NCBI GenBank assembly: GCA_963995505.1
Contig: OZ023198.1
Coordinates: 7,278,558-7,342,557 of the forward strand
Direction: 5' to 3'
DNA: 64,000 nt
From: Hypericum androsaemum
Taxonomy: Eukaryota; Streptophyta; Magnoliopsida; Malpighiales; Hypericaceae
Of this stretch, positions 1 to 11,700 are shown piece after piece. Position 1 is the first letter of the stretch. Every line of letters starts with the position of its first letter. Made by a program: the position numbers and the translations under genes. The notes under the pieces were generated by a model, which worked only from the letters and a program-made list of their open reading frames with translations, was not told where the DNA came from and made no database searches.

Positions 1-1618
1 AAGAAAAGGCAATAAAAGGCAAGATAAGGTAAGAAAGGGCAAGATAAGGAATAAAAAGGTAAGGTAAGGCAAGATATGGCAAGATTAGGCAAGAAAATGC
101 ATGAAAAGGCAAGAAAAGGCAAAATAAGTCTAGATAAGTCAAGAAAAAGCAAGAAAATGCAAGACAAGGAAAGAAAAGGCATGAAAAGGCAAGGGAAAGG
201 CAAGAAATGGTAAGAAAAGTAGGATAAGACAAGAAAAAGAAAGAAAAGGAAAGATAAGGCAAGAAAAGATAAGAAAAAGGCAAGCAAAGGAAAGAAAAGG
301 CAAGAAAAGGCAAGATAAGGCAAGAGAAGGCCAGAAAAAAGGCAAGATAAGGCAAGAAAATGCATGAAAATGGAAGAAAAGGTAAGATAAGTCAAGATAA
401 GTCAATGAAAGGCAAAAAAATGCAAGATAAGGAAAGAACAGGCAAGGAAAAGGCAAGAAAAGGTAAGAAAAGGCAAGATAAGGTAAGAAAAGGAAAAAAA
501 AGGCAAGATAAGGTAAGATTTGGCAGGAAAAGGCAAGGAAAAGGCAAGGAAAGGAAAGATAAGGTAAGAAAAGCCAATTAAAGGCAAGAAAAAGGAAAGA
601 TCGGGCAAGAAAAGGCAAGGAAAATGCCAGAAAAAGGAAAGATAAGGTAAGAAAAGTCAACTAAAGGCAAGAAAAAAGAAAGAAAAGGCATGAAAAGAAA
701 AAAAAGGTAAGAAAATGCAAGAAAAGGTAAGATAAAGCAAGATAAGGTAAGAAAAGGTGAGAAACAGAAAGAAAAGGAAAGAAAAGGCAAGATAAGGCAA
801 AAAAAGGCAAGATAAGGCAAGGAAAAGGAAAGATAAGGCAAGAAAAGGCAAGGAAAAAGCAAGAAAAGGCAAGAAAAGGCATGGAAAAGGCATGAAAAGG
901 CAATAAAAGGAGAGAAAATGCAAGAAAAGGAAAGAAAAGGCAAGAAAAGCAAAGATAAGGCAAGATAAGGCAAGAAAAGGCATGGAAAAGGTATGAAAAG
1001 GAAAGAAAAGGAAAGATGAGGTAAGAAAAGGCAAGGTAAAGGCACGAAAACGCAAGGAGAGGGAAGAAAAGGCAAGAAAAAGAAAGAAAAGGCAAGAAAA
1101 GGATAGAACAGGAGAAAATAGGAAAGAAAAGCAAATGAAAGGCAAGAAAAGGAAAAAAAGGAAAGATGAGGTACGAAAAGGCAAAGAAAAGGCACGAAAA
1201 GGTAATAAAAAGTAAAGAAAAGGCAAGGAAAATGCAAGAAAAGCAAGATAAGGCAAGAAAAAGCAAAGTAAAGGCAAGAAAAGGCAAGAAATGGAAAGAA
1301 AATGCGAGAAAAGGAAAGAAAAGGCAAGAAAATGAAAGGCAAGAAAAAGAAAGGAAAGGCAAGGCAAGAAAAGGCAAGAAAAGGAAAGGTGAGGTGAGGT
1401 AAGAAAAGGCAAGGAAAAGGCACGAAAAGTCATTAAAAGGCAAGGAAAATGAAAGCAAAGGCAAGAAAAGGCAATAAAAGGCAAGATAAGGTAAGAAAGC
1501 AAAAGATAAGGAATAAAAAGGCAAGATTAGTCAAGAAAATGCAAGAAAAGGCAAGATAAGTCAAGAAAATGCAAGAAAAATGCAAGATAAGAAAAGAAAA
1601 TGCATGCAAAAGGCATGA
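1..1618. repeat. Short-period A-tract satellite array, segment 1
   Basis: Tandem array of 10-bp units of the type AAGAAAAGGC mixed with 11-bp units such as AAGGAAAAGGC. Units vary at a few positions (AGAT, AGAA or ATGA before AAGG; C, A or T before the next A). The plus strand is almost pyrimidine-free apart from one C or T per unit. The minus strand therefore rarely makes a stop codon and yields long open frames rich in F, L, P, S and C with a 10-residue periodicity; I treat these as artefacts. The array runs off the left edge of the window and ends where a family-A LTR begins. No gene is visible in it. Confidence 0.95.
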
Positions 1619-2437
1619 TGATGTGAGCAAGCCTAAGGATGCACCTACTATCAAGCTTGTAGACTCGCAGCAAGTTCAAGTTCCAATTGGGCCAATGACA
1701 AGAGCAAGAGCTAGGAAGTTGCAATCTGACTTCAATGGACTAATGCAAGAAGTTTGGGCTCAAGCAAGTGCGTGGAGGACCAAGGACGTCCAAGAAGTCC
1801 AAGGGAGGCCCATGCACGTTTTGGAAGCTAAATGGGAAGTTTGAGATGCACGCAATCTCCTGGATGCATGCGCACGTGAATTTCAAGCTTATCTTGGACA
1901 TGCGTCCCTAAATTTTAGGAATTGCATCTACTATGTTTTAGGACGTGATATTTACTAGATAGTCTATTAGTTATCTATGTTTAGATTGTTTTCCTACTTA
2001 GTTGAATATTTCGGCCAGAATCCCTTTAAATTAGGAAGGAGAGTTTTGGCCAGCCTTGAACTCCTTATTTGGAGTTAGTTTTTGTTTAGGAAATTGTAAG
2101 ACTTATGGAGCCTATATAAAGAGGCATCCTCATTCAATAAACATAACAATTCGGAGAATTACTTAGCATTGGCTAATTGTGAGTTTAGATACTCGTTTGT
2201 TCTTGCTTAGGCTGGTGAGTCGTCTTGGCTAGAATTTATCTTTCACTTATCAAGCGGATCATCCATCCCCGCTCGTGGCGTGATACGACCTTAGGTCAAG
2301 GTTCAGAAGCTCTTGCTGCGGGTTAAGGTTCAATTTCGCGCCTTAGTTCTTGTGAGTTCTTTGTGAGTTGTGATCTGTTCCATTCTGAAGTAACAAACGG
2401 TCCGAGTTGTGAGTCTTTTCCGCTGAGATTCATATCA
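1619..2437 (+). mobile_element. Family-A LTR (A5), 5' LTR of a truncated element
   Basis: Begins TGATGTGAGC and ends ATTCATATCA like the LTRs of the complete element A1, with about 819 bp between. Its first ~225 bp stay open (to 1844) and encode the [21 protein letters not shown] tail that in complete elements forms the C-terminus of Pol. A TATA-like TATATAAA lies at 2113-2120 and the conserved hairpin at 2252-2274. The left flank is satellite. The matching right half of the element is absent, so no target duplication can be shown. Confidence 0.9.
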
Positions 2438-2943
2438 TTTGGTATCAGAGCTTAGGTTGTTACTTTAGTTCATTATCCTTGTTATTCTTGTTCTTTTTTT
2501 TTTTGGGGTTCGTTTTGTTGCTTGCTAATCCGTGAGGTTCTTCGCTGTTCGAGAGAAAAGAGAGGAAAACAAACGAGTGAAGCAAAAAAAGAAAAGAAAA
2601 GAAAAGAAAAAAAAAAGAAAAGAAAAGGAAGCAAGACTAATTTGGAAGCCGCACGACTAATTTGGAAGCCGCAAGCTAAAGAGGAAGCAAAATCAAAAAG
2701 GAAGCTAGCGAACTAAAGAAGGCGCAGCAGCTGATCAAGAAAAGGGACAAGCAAGACTAAAAGAGCAAAGAAAGGCCAAAAGAGGAACTTTAACATTCTG
2801 TGAAGCGTGAAGTTCAAGCAAAGGCTGTTCTAGCATTAGTAAGAACATACAAGTATCACGAGAGGAAAAAGGCAAGAGTGTGCGAGTACCTTAGAGAGAA
2901 AAGCCAAATATTTGAGTGCAAACACGAGTGAACTTGAGTGCAC
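2438..2943 (+). mobile_element. PBS and 5' leader of truncated family-A element A5
   Basis: The primer-binding site TGGTATCAGAGC is at 2440-2451, directly after the LTR. The leader carries the purine tract (GAAAA repeats, about 2580-2630) and the remainder of the family-A untranslated region, including a GAGGAAAAAGGCAAGAG stretch near 2860. Homology with the A1 leader stops at 2943, about 60 bp before the expected splice-acceptor-like TTGCAG and the gag ATG. The satellite resumes at once. A small Lys-rich upstream ORF (2522-2716 here) also occurs in A1 and A3, but its 3' half differs between copies, so I do not call it a gene. Confidence 0.85.
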
Positions 2944-5283
2944 CTTAAGAAAAGGCAAGATAAGGCAAGAAAAGGCAAGAAAAGGAAAGATAAGGCAAGA
3001 TAAGGCTAGATAAGTAATGGAAAAGGCTTGAAAAGGAAAGAAAAGGAAAGATGACATTAGAAAAGGCAAGGAAAAGGCACGAAAAGGCAAGAAATGGAAT
3101 GAAAAAGCAAGAAAAGGAAAGAAAAGGCAAGAAAAGGTAAGAAATGGCAAGAAAAGGCAAGAAAAGGTATGGAAAGGTATGAAAAGGTATGAAAAGGAAA
3201 GATGAGGTAAGAAAAGGCAAGGAAAAGGCAATAAAAAGGCAAGAAAAGGCAGAAAAAGTAAAGAAAAGGCAAGAAAAGGAAAGAAAAACTAAAAAAAGAA
3301 AAGGAAAGGAAAGGAAAGGCAAGAAAAGGAAAGATGAGGTAAGAAAAGGCAAAGAAAAGGCACAAAAAGGCAAGAAAAGGCAAGGAAATGGCAAGAAAAA
3401 TAAAAAAACAGCAAGAAAAGGAAAGAAAAGGCAAGAAAAGGAAAGACAAGGTAAGAAAAGCAAAATCGGGGAGGAAAAGGCAATGAAAAGTCAAGAAAAG
3501 GCAAGGAAAGGCAAGGAGAGGAAAAAAAATGCAAAAAAAAAGGCAAGATCAGGCAAGAAAAGGCAAAAAAAGGAAAGATAAGGTAAAAAAAGGAAACCAA
3601 AGGCAAGATGAAGGCATGAAAAGGAAAAAAGGCAAGAAAAGGCATGAAAAGGTAAGAAAAGGCGGATAAGGTAAGAAAAGGGAAGAAACAGAAAGAAAAG
3701 GAAAGAATAGGCAAGATAAGGCAAAATAAGGCAAGATAGGGCAAGAAAAGGCAAGGAAAAGGAAAGATAAGGCTAGAAAAGGCAAGGAAAAGGCATGGAA
3801 ATGGCATGAAAAGGCAAGAAAAGGCGAGAAAAGATAAGAAAATGCAAGAAAAGATGAGAAAAGGAAAGAAAAGGCTAGAAAAGGTAAGAAAGGGGAAGAA
3901 AAGGAAAGAAAAAGCAATAAAAGGCAAGAAAAGGAAAGATAAAGTAAGAAAAGCATGAAAAAGCAAGATAAGTCAAGAAAAGCCAAGAAAAGGCAAGATA
4001 AGGAAAGAAAAGGCATGGAAAAGGCATGAAAAGGCAAGCAAAGGTAAGAAAAGGCAAGATAAGGCACAAAAAGGAAAGAAAAGAAAAGATAAGTCAAGAA
4101 AAGGCAAAAAAAGGCAAGCAAAGGAAAGAAAAGGCAAGGGAAAGTTAAGAAAAGGAAAGAAAAGGCAAGAAAAGGCAAGGAAAAGGAAAGAAAAGGAGAG
4201 AGAAGGCAATAAAAGGTAAGATCAGGTAAGAAAGGCAAGACAAGGAATAAAAAGACAAGATAAGGTAAGAAAAGGCAAGATTAGGCAAGAAAAGGCATGA
4301 AAAGGAAAGATAAGGAAAGAAAAGGCATGGCAAAAGCATGAAAAGGCAAGGAAAAGGCAAGAGACGGTAAGAAAAGGCAAGAAAAGGCAAGAAAAGGCAA
4401 GAAAAGGAAAGAAAAGACAAGGAAAAGGCAAGCAATGGAAAGAAAAGTCAAGAAAAGGCAAGGAAAAGGCTTGATAACGCAAGAAATGGCAAGGAAAGAT
4501 AAGATAAGGTAAGAAAAGGGAAGGGAAGGCAAGAAAAGAAAAGACGAGGTGAGAAAAGGCAAGATAAGGCAAGGAAATGAAAGAAAAGGGAAGGAAAAGG
4601 TAAGAAAATGCAAGATAAGGCTGGAAAAGGAAAGATAAGGAAAGAAAAGGCAAGGAAAAGGCAGGATAAGGCAAGTAAAGGTACGGAAAAGGCACGAAAA
4701 GGAAAAAAAAAGAAAGAAAAGGCAAGAAAAGGAAAGAAAAGGGAGAAAAGGTGAGAAAAGGAAAGAAAAGGCATGAAAGGAAAGAAAAGGAAAGATAAGA
4801 CATGATAAGGCAAGAAAAGGCGAGGAAAAGGCAAGCGAAGGCAAGAAAAGGTGAGGAAAAGGCAAGAAAAGGAAAGAAAAGGCATGAAAAGGCAAGAAAA
4901 GGTATGGAAAAGGTAAGTATAACGCAAGAAAAGACAAAAAAAGAAAAGATAAAGCAAGAAAAGGCAAGAAAAGGCAAGAAAAGGAAAGATAAGGCAACAT
5001 ATGGCTAGATAAGGCATGGAAAAGGCCTGAAAAGGAAAGACGAGATAAGAAAAGGCAAGGAAAAGGCACGAAAAGGCAAGAAAAGGTAAGAAAAGGAAAG
5101 AAAAGGCGAGAAAAGGAAAGAAAAGGCAAGAAAATGCAAGATAAGGCAAGATAATGCATGGAAAAGGCATGAAAAAGAAAGAAAAGGAAAGAAAAGCAAA
5201 AATGAGGTAAGAAAAGGCAAGGAAAAGGCACGAAAGGGCAAGGAAAGGCAAGAAAAGGAAATAAAAGGCAAGAAAAGGAAAGA
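2944..5283. repeat. Short-period A-tract satellite array, segment 2
   Basis: Same 10/11-bp satellite as at 1-1618. A variant block of the form GATGAGGTAAG followed by AAAAGGCAAGG and GGCACGAAAAGG recurs near 3201, 3333, 5038 (GACGAGATAAG) and 5201. This suggests local segmental duplication above the 10-bp unit. The last five bases, AAAGA at 5279-5283, are the target duplication of element E; the array continues on its far side at 19759. Confidence 0.95.
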
Positions 5284-5782
5284 TGACGTAGCTAGAAGCG
5301 TCGCGGATGAGTTCTGGAATTAAATTTGATCAACAAGATAAACCTTCAGCCAAAGCCTTCCGATTTTTGATTGAAGATTGGCCTAAGGGTTTAGGCAGCC
5401 AGCAAAGGGCAAGGGTTCTAACACAACATATGCAAATCCATGCATAAAAGGGGAGTTAAACTCACGGAAGGTTTTGGGATTCAATTCTGACTTCTTTATA
5501 CAGGGAAACAAGCTTAAATAGGCCAGGCATGACCTTTCAAATGATGGTGGCAGTTACAAATCCGTTCCAGCTGCCACAAATGCTAACTAATGCCTTAAAG
5601 GCGTTACAAATGCTAGCTAAGGCCTTAAAGGCATTTATGTCTCACATCGAATGGCTGCATACAGCCATGCGCACGTTAAATCCAGCCATGCATACGTAAA
5701 ACAAACCAAGGTCAACACAACTGGGTACGATGTGCACAAACGCACTTATTCAAACTTGATAAAATAAAGATGTCCTACATCA
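5284..5782 (-). repeat. 3' LTR of element E
   Basis: On the minus strand it begins TGATGTAGGACATC and ends GCTACGTCA. It is preceded on that strand by the polypurine tract AAGAAGGGGAGGA (5783-5795). It has 4 differences in 499 positions from 19260-19758. It directly follows the E pol stop codon. Confidence 0.93.
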
Positions 5783-5793
5783 TCCTCCCCTTC

Positions 5794-8006
5794 TTAGGAT
5801 GAAGCTCGACCACGAGCAGCAAGACGGGATGGCACGGGAAAGGCATCGAAATACGGGGTAAGATCAGCAACGTTGAAGCTCTTTGACACTCCAAACTCGT
5901 CCGGGAGATCAATCACATAGGCATTGTCACTTATGCGCCTGAGCACCTTGAATGGTCCAAACTTCCTAGCTTGCAACTTGCCACCCATGTTACTTGGCAT
6001 CCTTTCCTTCCTAAAGTGAACCATAACTTGTTCACCTGGTTGGGAAATCTGTTCTCGCCTATTTGCGTCTAACCTTGTCTTCTCCTTGCTATAAGCCTCG
6101 TCCAACCTTTTGCGTACGCCATCAATGACACCTTGGGCTTGCTCTGCGAAGTCAACCGCACTTGGATTGGCTTTAGGAAGCTTAGGGACTGAAGAAACAT
6201 CAACAAAGTGGTTAGGCTCCTTCGTATACACCAAAGAGAAAGGTGTTTTGCCTGTAACACGATGAACCGCTCCGTTGTAAGCAAACTCAGCAATGGGCAA
6301 GGCCAAGTCCCATTGTCTCTTTTTCTCATGACATAAGCTTCGTAGCATGTTACCAAGGGTTCTATTAGTGATCTCGGTCTGCCCGTCAGTTTGAGGATGA
6401 GCTGTGGTGCTAAATTGAAGGGTTGCATCAAACATCTTCCAAAGAGTCTTCCAAAAGCTGGCTAGCAACTTGACATCCCTATCAGACGTGATGGTTTTAG
6501 GCACTCCATGCAATCTCACCACCTCCTTAAAGAAATGCTTGGCAATTCCATGCGCATCATTAGTCTTCTTGCAAGGAACGAAGTGTGCCATCTTGGATAA
6601 CCTGTCCACAATCACAAAAATAGAATCCACACCACGAGGGGTGCGGGGTAAGCCAAGTATGAAATCCATACTGAGATCTTCCCAAATTGCCTTTGGAATA
6701 GGCAACGGTGTATAGAGGCCCGTGTTATGCACCGTGCCTTTAGTCTCTTGGCAGACCCTACAATGCTTGACCATGCGAGCCACATCTCTTGCCATCTTTG
6801 GCCAATAAAAACGAGCAACCAAGGCTGCCATGGTCTTATCCCTTCCCAAATGAGCCGATAGACCACCTCCGTGCATCTCCCACATCAAATGTTCTCGGAA
6901 GGAAGTCTTTGGAATGCACAATTGATTCCCTCGCATAAGGAAACCATCATGCACAAAATAATCTGCCACGGCCCTTCCATTTTTGAATTGGTCCCAAATC
7001 ACTCCGAAATCTTCGTCTCCATCATAGAGTTCTTTCAAGCAATCAAAGGCAGTGATCGAACCTTGAGAGCTTTATGATCAGTATACAACACAAATTCTTT
7101 CCCAATTAGATAGTGCTCCCACGTCTTAAGAGCTCTAAACACGGCATAAAACTCTTGTTCATAAGTGGACCAGGTCTGCCTATGCTCACTTAGCTTCTCA
7201 CTAAAGAAAGCGATCGGACGCTTCTCTTGAGACAACATAGCTCCAATTCCCACACCACAAGCATCTACATCAACCTGAAATAACTTAGAGAAATCAGGAA
7301 GTGCAAGTACCGGGGCTGAGCTTAATTTCTCCTTAAGCTCTCGGAAAGCTTTATGGGCCGCTTCTCCCCATTCAAATTTAGTTTGCTTCTTCAGCAAGGA
7401 AGTCAACGGTGCGGCAATTGAGCTAAAGTTGCGGATGAACCTTCGATAGAACGTGGCTAATCCGAGGAAACTCCGTACTTGTCTCACATTAAGGGGAATA
7501 GGCCACATCTGAATGGCTTCAATCTTGGCCTGATCAACCTGCACTCCGTCTTTCCCAACAACAAAACCAAGAAACACAAGATTTTCTTTCCAAAAGATGC
7601 ACTTCTTCAGGTTCACAATAAGGCTATTACCTCTTAAAGCTTCAAAAACTTGCTTCAAGTGTTCTTGATGTTCTTCTTCGGACTTGCTATACACCAAGAT
7701 ATCATCAAAATATACTACCACGAACCGATCAAGGAAGGGCTTCAAGACTTGGTGCATCAGTCTCATGAAGGTGCTTGGTGCGTTAGTCAAGCCGAATGGC
7801 ATGACAAGCCACTTGTACAAACCATCACGAGTTTTAAAAGCAGTCTTCCATTCGTCACCAGGTCGAATTCTAATCTGATGGTATCCGCTCTTCAAATCTA
7901 TCTTAGAAAACACCACGGATCCACTCAGGTTATCAAGCATGTCATTTAAACGAGGGATAGGAAATCTGTACCCCACGGTGATCTTGTTGATTGCTCTACT
8001 ATCCAC
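5794..8006 (-). pseudogene. Element E pol fragment: RT, truncated RNase H, integrase
   Basis: Encodes the later part of a Ty3/gypsy Pol. The open frame 8006-7035 starts in RT at DSRAINKI, has [14 protein letters not shown] and the catalytic YFDD, and enters RNase H ([12 protein letters not shown] up to DHKALK). At about 7040 the reading jumps from DHKALK directly to GSITAFDCL and shifts frame, so roughly 55-60 codons of the RNase H end and connection are deleted compared with elements C and I. The second frame (7038-5794) has an intact integrase: H-H-C-C zinc finger (CRVCQETKG), core with MDF, TSDRD and TDGQTE, and a C-terminal [14 protein letters not shown] segment ending [11 protein letters not shown]. 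Everything upstream of DSRAINKI is lost at the junction with A3. Confidence 0.9.
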
Positions 8007-8775
8007 AACGGACCGTTTGTTACTTTAGAATGGAACAGATCACAACTCACAAGAACTTACACGAACTAAGGCACGAATTTGTACCTCAACCCGCTGCAAG
8101 GGCTTCTGAACCTTGACCTAAGGTCGAATCACGCCACAAGCGGGGATGGAATATCCGCTTGATAAGTGAAGGATAAATTCTAGCCAAGACGACTCACCAG
8201 CCTAAGCAAGAACAAACGAGTATCAAACTCTCAACTAGCCAATGCTAAGTATTTCCGAATTGTTTGTCTTTATTGAAGGGGGACGCCTCTTTATATAGGC
8301 TCCTCATGTCTTACAACTTTCCTAAACGAAACTAACTCCAAATAAGGAGTTTAAGGCTGGCCAAAATTCTTTCCTATTCTAAAGAGATTCTGGCCGAACT
8401 TATTCAACTAAATAAGGAATAATATAAGCAAATAATATCTAATAGAATAACTACTAGGTGCACGTCCAAAACAAATAGATGCATGGACTAAATAGGCTGA
8501 TTCTTCTTGATTCTCCATGTGCGCATGCATCTAGAAGCTTTCGTGCATGTCAAGCTTCCCATTCAGCTTCCAAAACGTGCATGGGCCTCCCTTGGGCTTC
8601 TTGGACGTCCTTGGCCCTCCACGCACTTGATTGAGCCCAAACTTCTTCCATTAATCCATTGAAGTCAGATTGCAACTTCCTAGCTCGTGCTCTTGTCATT
8701 GGCCCAATCGGAACTTGAACTTGCTTCGAGTCTACAAGCTTGATAGTAGGTGCGTCCTTAGGCTTGCTCACATCA
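8007..8775 (-). repeat. 3' LTR of A3, outer end truncated
   Basis: Matches 13958-14757 but lacks the terminal ~36 bp on the outer (left) side; the junction reads CCACAA/CGGACC, possibly with CACAA microhomology. It contains the hairpin (8138-8160, minus) and the LTR-encoded end of Pol (stop at 8550). Confidence 0.88.
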
Positions 8776-11700
8776 TTCCCCTCCTCTTGAAAAGGATTTG
8801 TCCTCAAATCATCACCTACATCAAACGGACTCAAGTCAGCCACATTAAACGAAGCACTTACACTATACTCACCCGGAAGGTCTAGCTTGTAGGCATTATC
8901 ATTAATGCGTTCTAGCACTTGGAATGGACCATCTCCCCGTGGTAGCAACTTTGAACGTCTTTGGACAGGAAAACGCTCCTTCCTCATATGTAGCCAAACC
9001 CAATCGCCCGGCTCAAAGACAACCTTGTGCCTTCCTTTGTTTGCTTGCCTTGCATAGTGCTCCGTGCGCTTCTCGATTTTCATTCAAGCTTTCTCATGTA
9101 ACTGCTTGACAAATTCAGCTTTCTTCTTGCCATCTAAGTTAACATGCTCACTCGAAGGTAGAGGTGATAAATCCAATGGAGTCAAAGGATTAAATCCATA
9201 AACAAGCTCAAATGGTGAGAATTGAGTAGCTGAATGGACAGAACGATTATAAGCAAACTCAACATGAGGCAAACAATCTTCCCAAGTCTTAATGTTATGC
9301 TTAATGAGTGCTCTCAAAAGTGTAGACAAAGTCCTATTTACTACTTCAGTTTGACCATCAGTTTGAGGATGACAAGTAGTAGAAAACAACAACTTAGTAC
9401 CTAACTTGCACCACAAGGTCTTCCAAAAGTAACTTAGGAATTTAGCATCTCTATCAGAGATAATTGTCCTAGGCATGCCATGTAACCTAACAACCTCTCT
9501 AAAGAACAAATCAGCAATGTTTGAAGCATCATTAGTCTTATGACATGGAATGAAATGTGCCATCTTAGAAAACCTATCCACTACCACAAAAATTGAATAT
9601 CTTCCACGCTTAGTCCTAGGTAGGCCTAACACAAAATCCATAGAGATATCAATCCAGGGCTCACTAGGTATAGGTAGTGGGGTGTACAAACCATGGGGTT
9701 TTACCTTTGACTTGGCTTGCTTGCAAGTGATGCAACGACCACAAACTCTCTCAACGTCTCTCTTCATGTGTGGCCAAAAGAAATGATCTTGTAGCATTGC
9801 CAAGGTCTTTGCAATTCCAAAATGCCCCATTAAGCCACCTCCATGTGCCTCCTGAATTAGTAATTCTCGCATCGAACAATTAGGCACACAAAGTTTGTTT
9901 TCACGAAATAGGTAACCTTCATTACGAAAGAATTTACCAAATGCATTTCTTTCAGTTGATCTAAACAACTCGCCAAAATCAACATCATCAACATACATCT
10001 CCTTAATGTGTTCAAAGCCAAGTAGTTTAGCATCAAGAGTTGAGATCAAGGCGTACCTTCGTGATAGTGCATCAGCCACTACATTTTCCTTACCTTGCTT
10101 GTAACGAATGACATAAGGAAATGTCTCAATGAATTCCACCCATCGTGCATGCCTCTTGTTCAGCTTGTGTTGCCCCTTTAAGTGCTTAAGTGACTCATGA
10201 TCAGTGTGAATCACAAACTCCTTTGGCCATAAGTAATGCTGCCATGTCTCCAATGCTCGAACTAGTGCGTACAACTCCTTGTCATAGGTCGGGTAATTCA
10301 AGGTTGCACCACTTAGTTTCTCACTAAAGTATGCAATGGGTCTTCCTTCTTGCATAAGGACAGCTCCAATTCCTACACCAGAAGCATCACACTCTATTTC
10401 AAAAGTCTTAGAGAAATTAGGTAAAGCTAACAAGGGTGCATTAGTCAACTTCCCTTTCAGTAGTTGGAAAGCCTTCTCTTGAGCTTCTCCCCAAGTAAAG
10501 CCCACGTTCTTCTTGATGACTTCAGTTATGGGTGCGGCTATGCTACTAAAGTCCTTCACAAATCTCCTATAAAAACTATCTAGTCCATGAAAGCTCCTAA
10601 CATTAGCAACACTTGTAGGGCTTGGCCATTCACGGATAGCTCGGATCTTTTCTTCATCAACCTGTATTCCGTTAGCTCCAACAACAAAACCCAAGAATAC
10701 AAGCTTATCCGTACAAAAGGTGCACTTCTTCAAGTTAGCAAACAATTGTTCTTCTCTAAGTGCATCTAAGACAGATTTCAAATGTTCTAGATGATCCCCC
10801 ACGTTCTTGCTATAGATGAGTATATCATCAAAGTAAACAACTACAAATTTACCAATGAATGGACGTAGAACATGATTCATGAGTCGCATAAACGTGCTAG
10901 GTGCGTTGGACAAACCAAATGGCATGACCATCCACTCATACAACCCATACTTAGTTTTAAAAGCAGTCTTCCACTCATCTCCTTCTTTCATCCTAATTTG
11001 ATGATAACCACTCTTCAAATCAATCTTAGAAAACATGCAAGAACCATGCAACTCATCTGACATGTCATCTAAACGAGGGATAGGGTGACGATATTTTACC
11101 GTTATGTTGTTGACTGCTCGGCAATCAACACACATTCTCCATGTTTTATCCTTCTTGGGCACAAGTAGGACTGGAACAGCACATGGACTCATGCTCTCTC
11201 TTACGTACCCTTTCTCCAACAGCTCGTTGACTTGCTTCTCAAGCTCCTTTGTCTCTTCAGGATTGCTTCTATATGCGGGACGGTTAGGTATGGTAGCTCC
11301 CGGGACAAAGTCTATTTGATGTTCAATCCCACGAATAGGTGGCAAACCAGGTGGTAGCTCGTCGGGAAAGACATCCTTGTAATCCTGCAAAAGAGACACA
11401 ACCGTACTAGGTACATGTGGTTCAAGCTCGTTAGTGTTTAAAAGTGCCTCCCTATACCGAAGTAAGATCATAGGCTTCTTTGCAAAGCATGCTTGCTTAA
11501 TATCACTTGTTCCCATATAGTAACTCTTTTTCCAACTCTTGTTTTTTCTCTCTTTGGCCGTTTTAATTTCTGTTTTTCCGGCTTCTTTTGTTTTCTCAAT
11601 CTTTTCCTCTCCATTGGCCGTTTTTCTTATCTTTTTTTCGGCTTCTTCTCTTCTCTCATTCTTTTTCTTTTTGTCACGCTCTCTTTGCTCATCACTTTCT

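Noticed and set aside
1..1618. Telomeric or interstitial telomere repeat
   Set aside because: The units contain neither TTTAGGG nor its complement as a tandem motif.
139..5271. Many long minus-strand open frames (up to 316 codons) in the left satellite, rich in F, L, P, S, C
   Set aside because: They follow the 10/11-bp repeat in several frames at once, have periodic low-complexity products and exist because TTTTCTTGCC-type repeats make few stop codons. No start context or domain supports them.
1..5283. CRISPR-like direct repeats
   Set aside because: No unique spacers between repeats; units are contiguous and degenerate, so this is a satellite.
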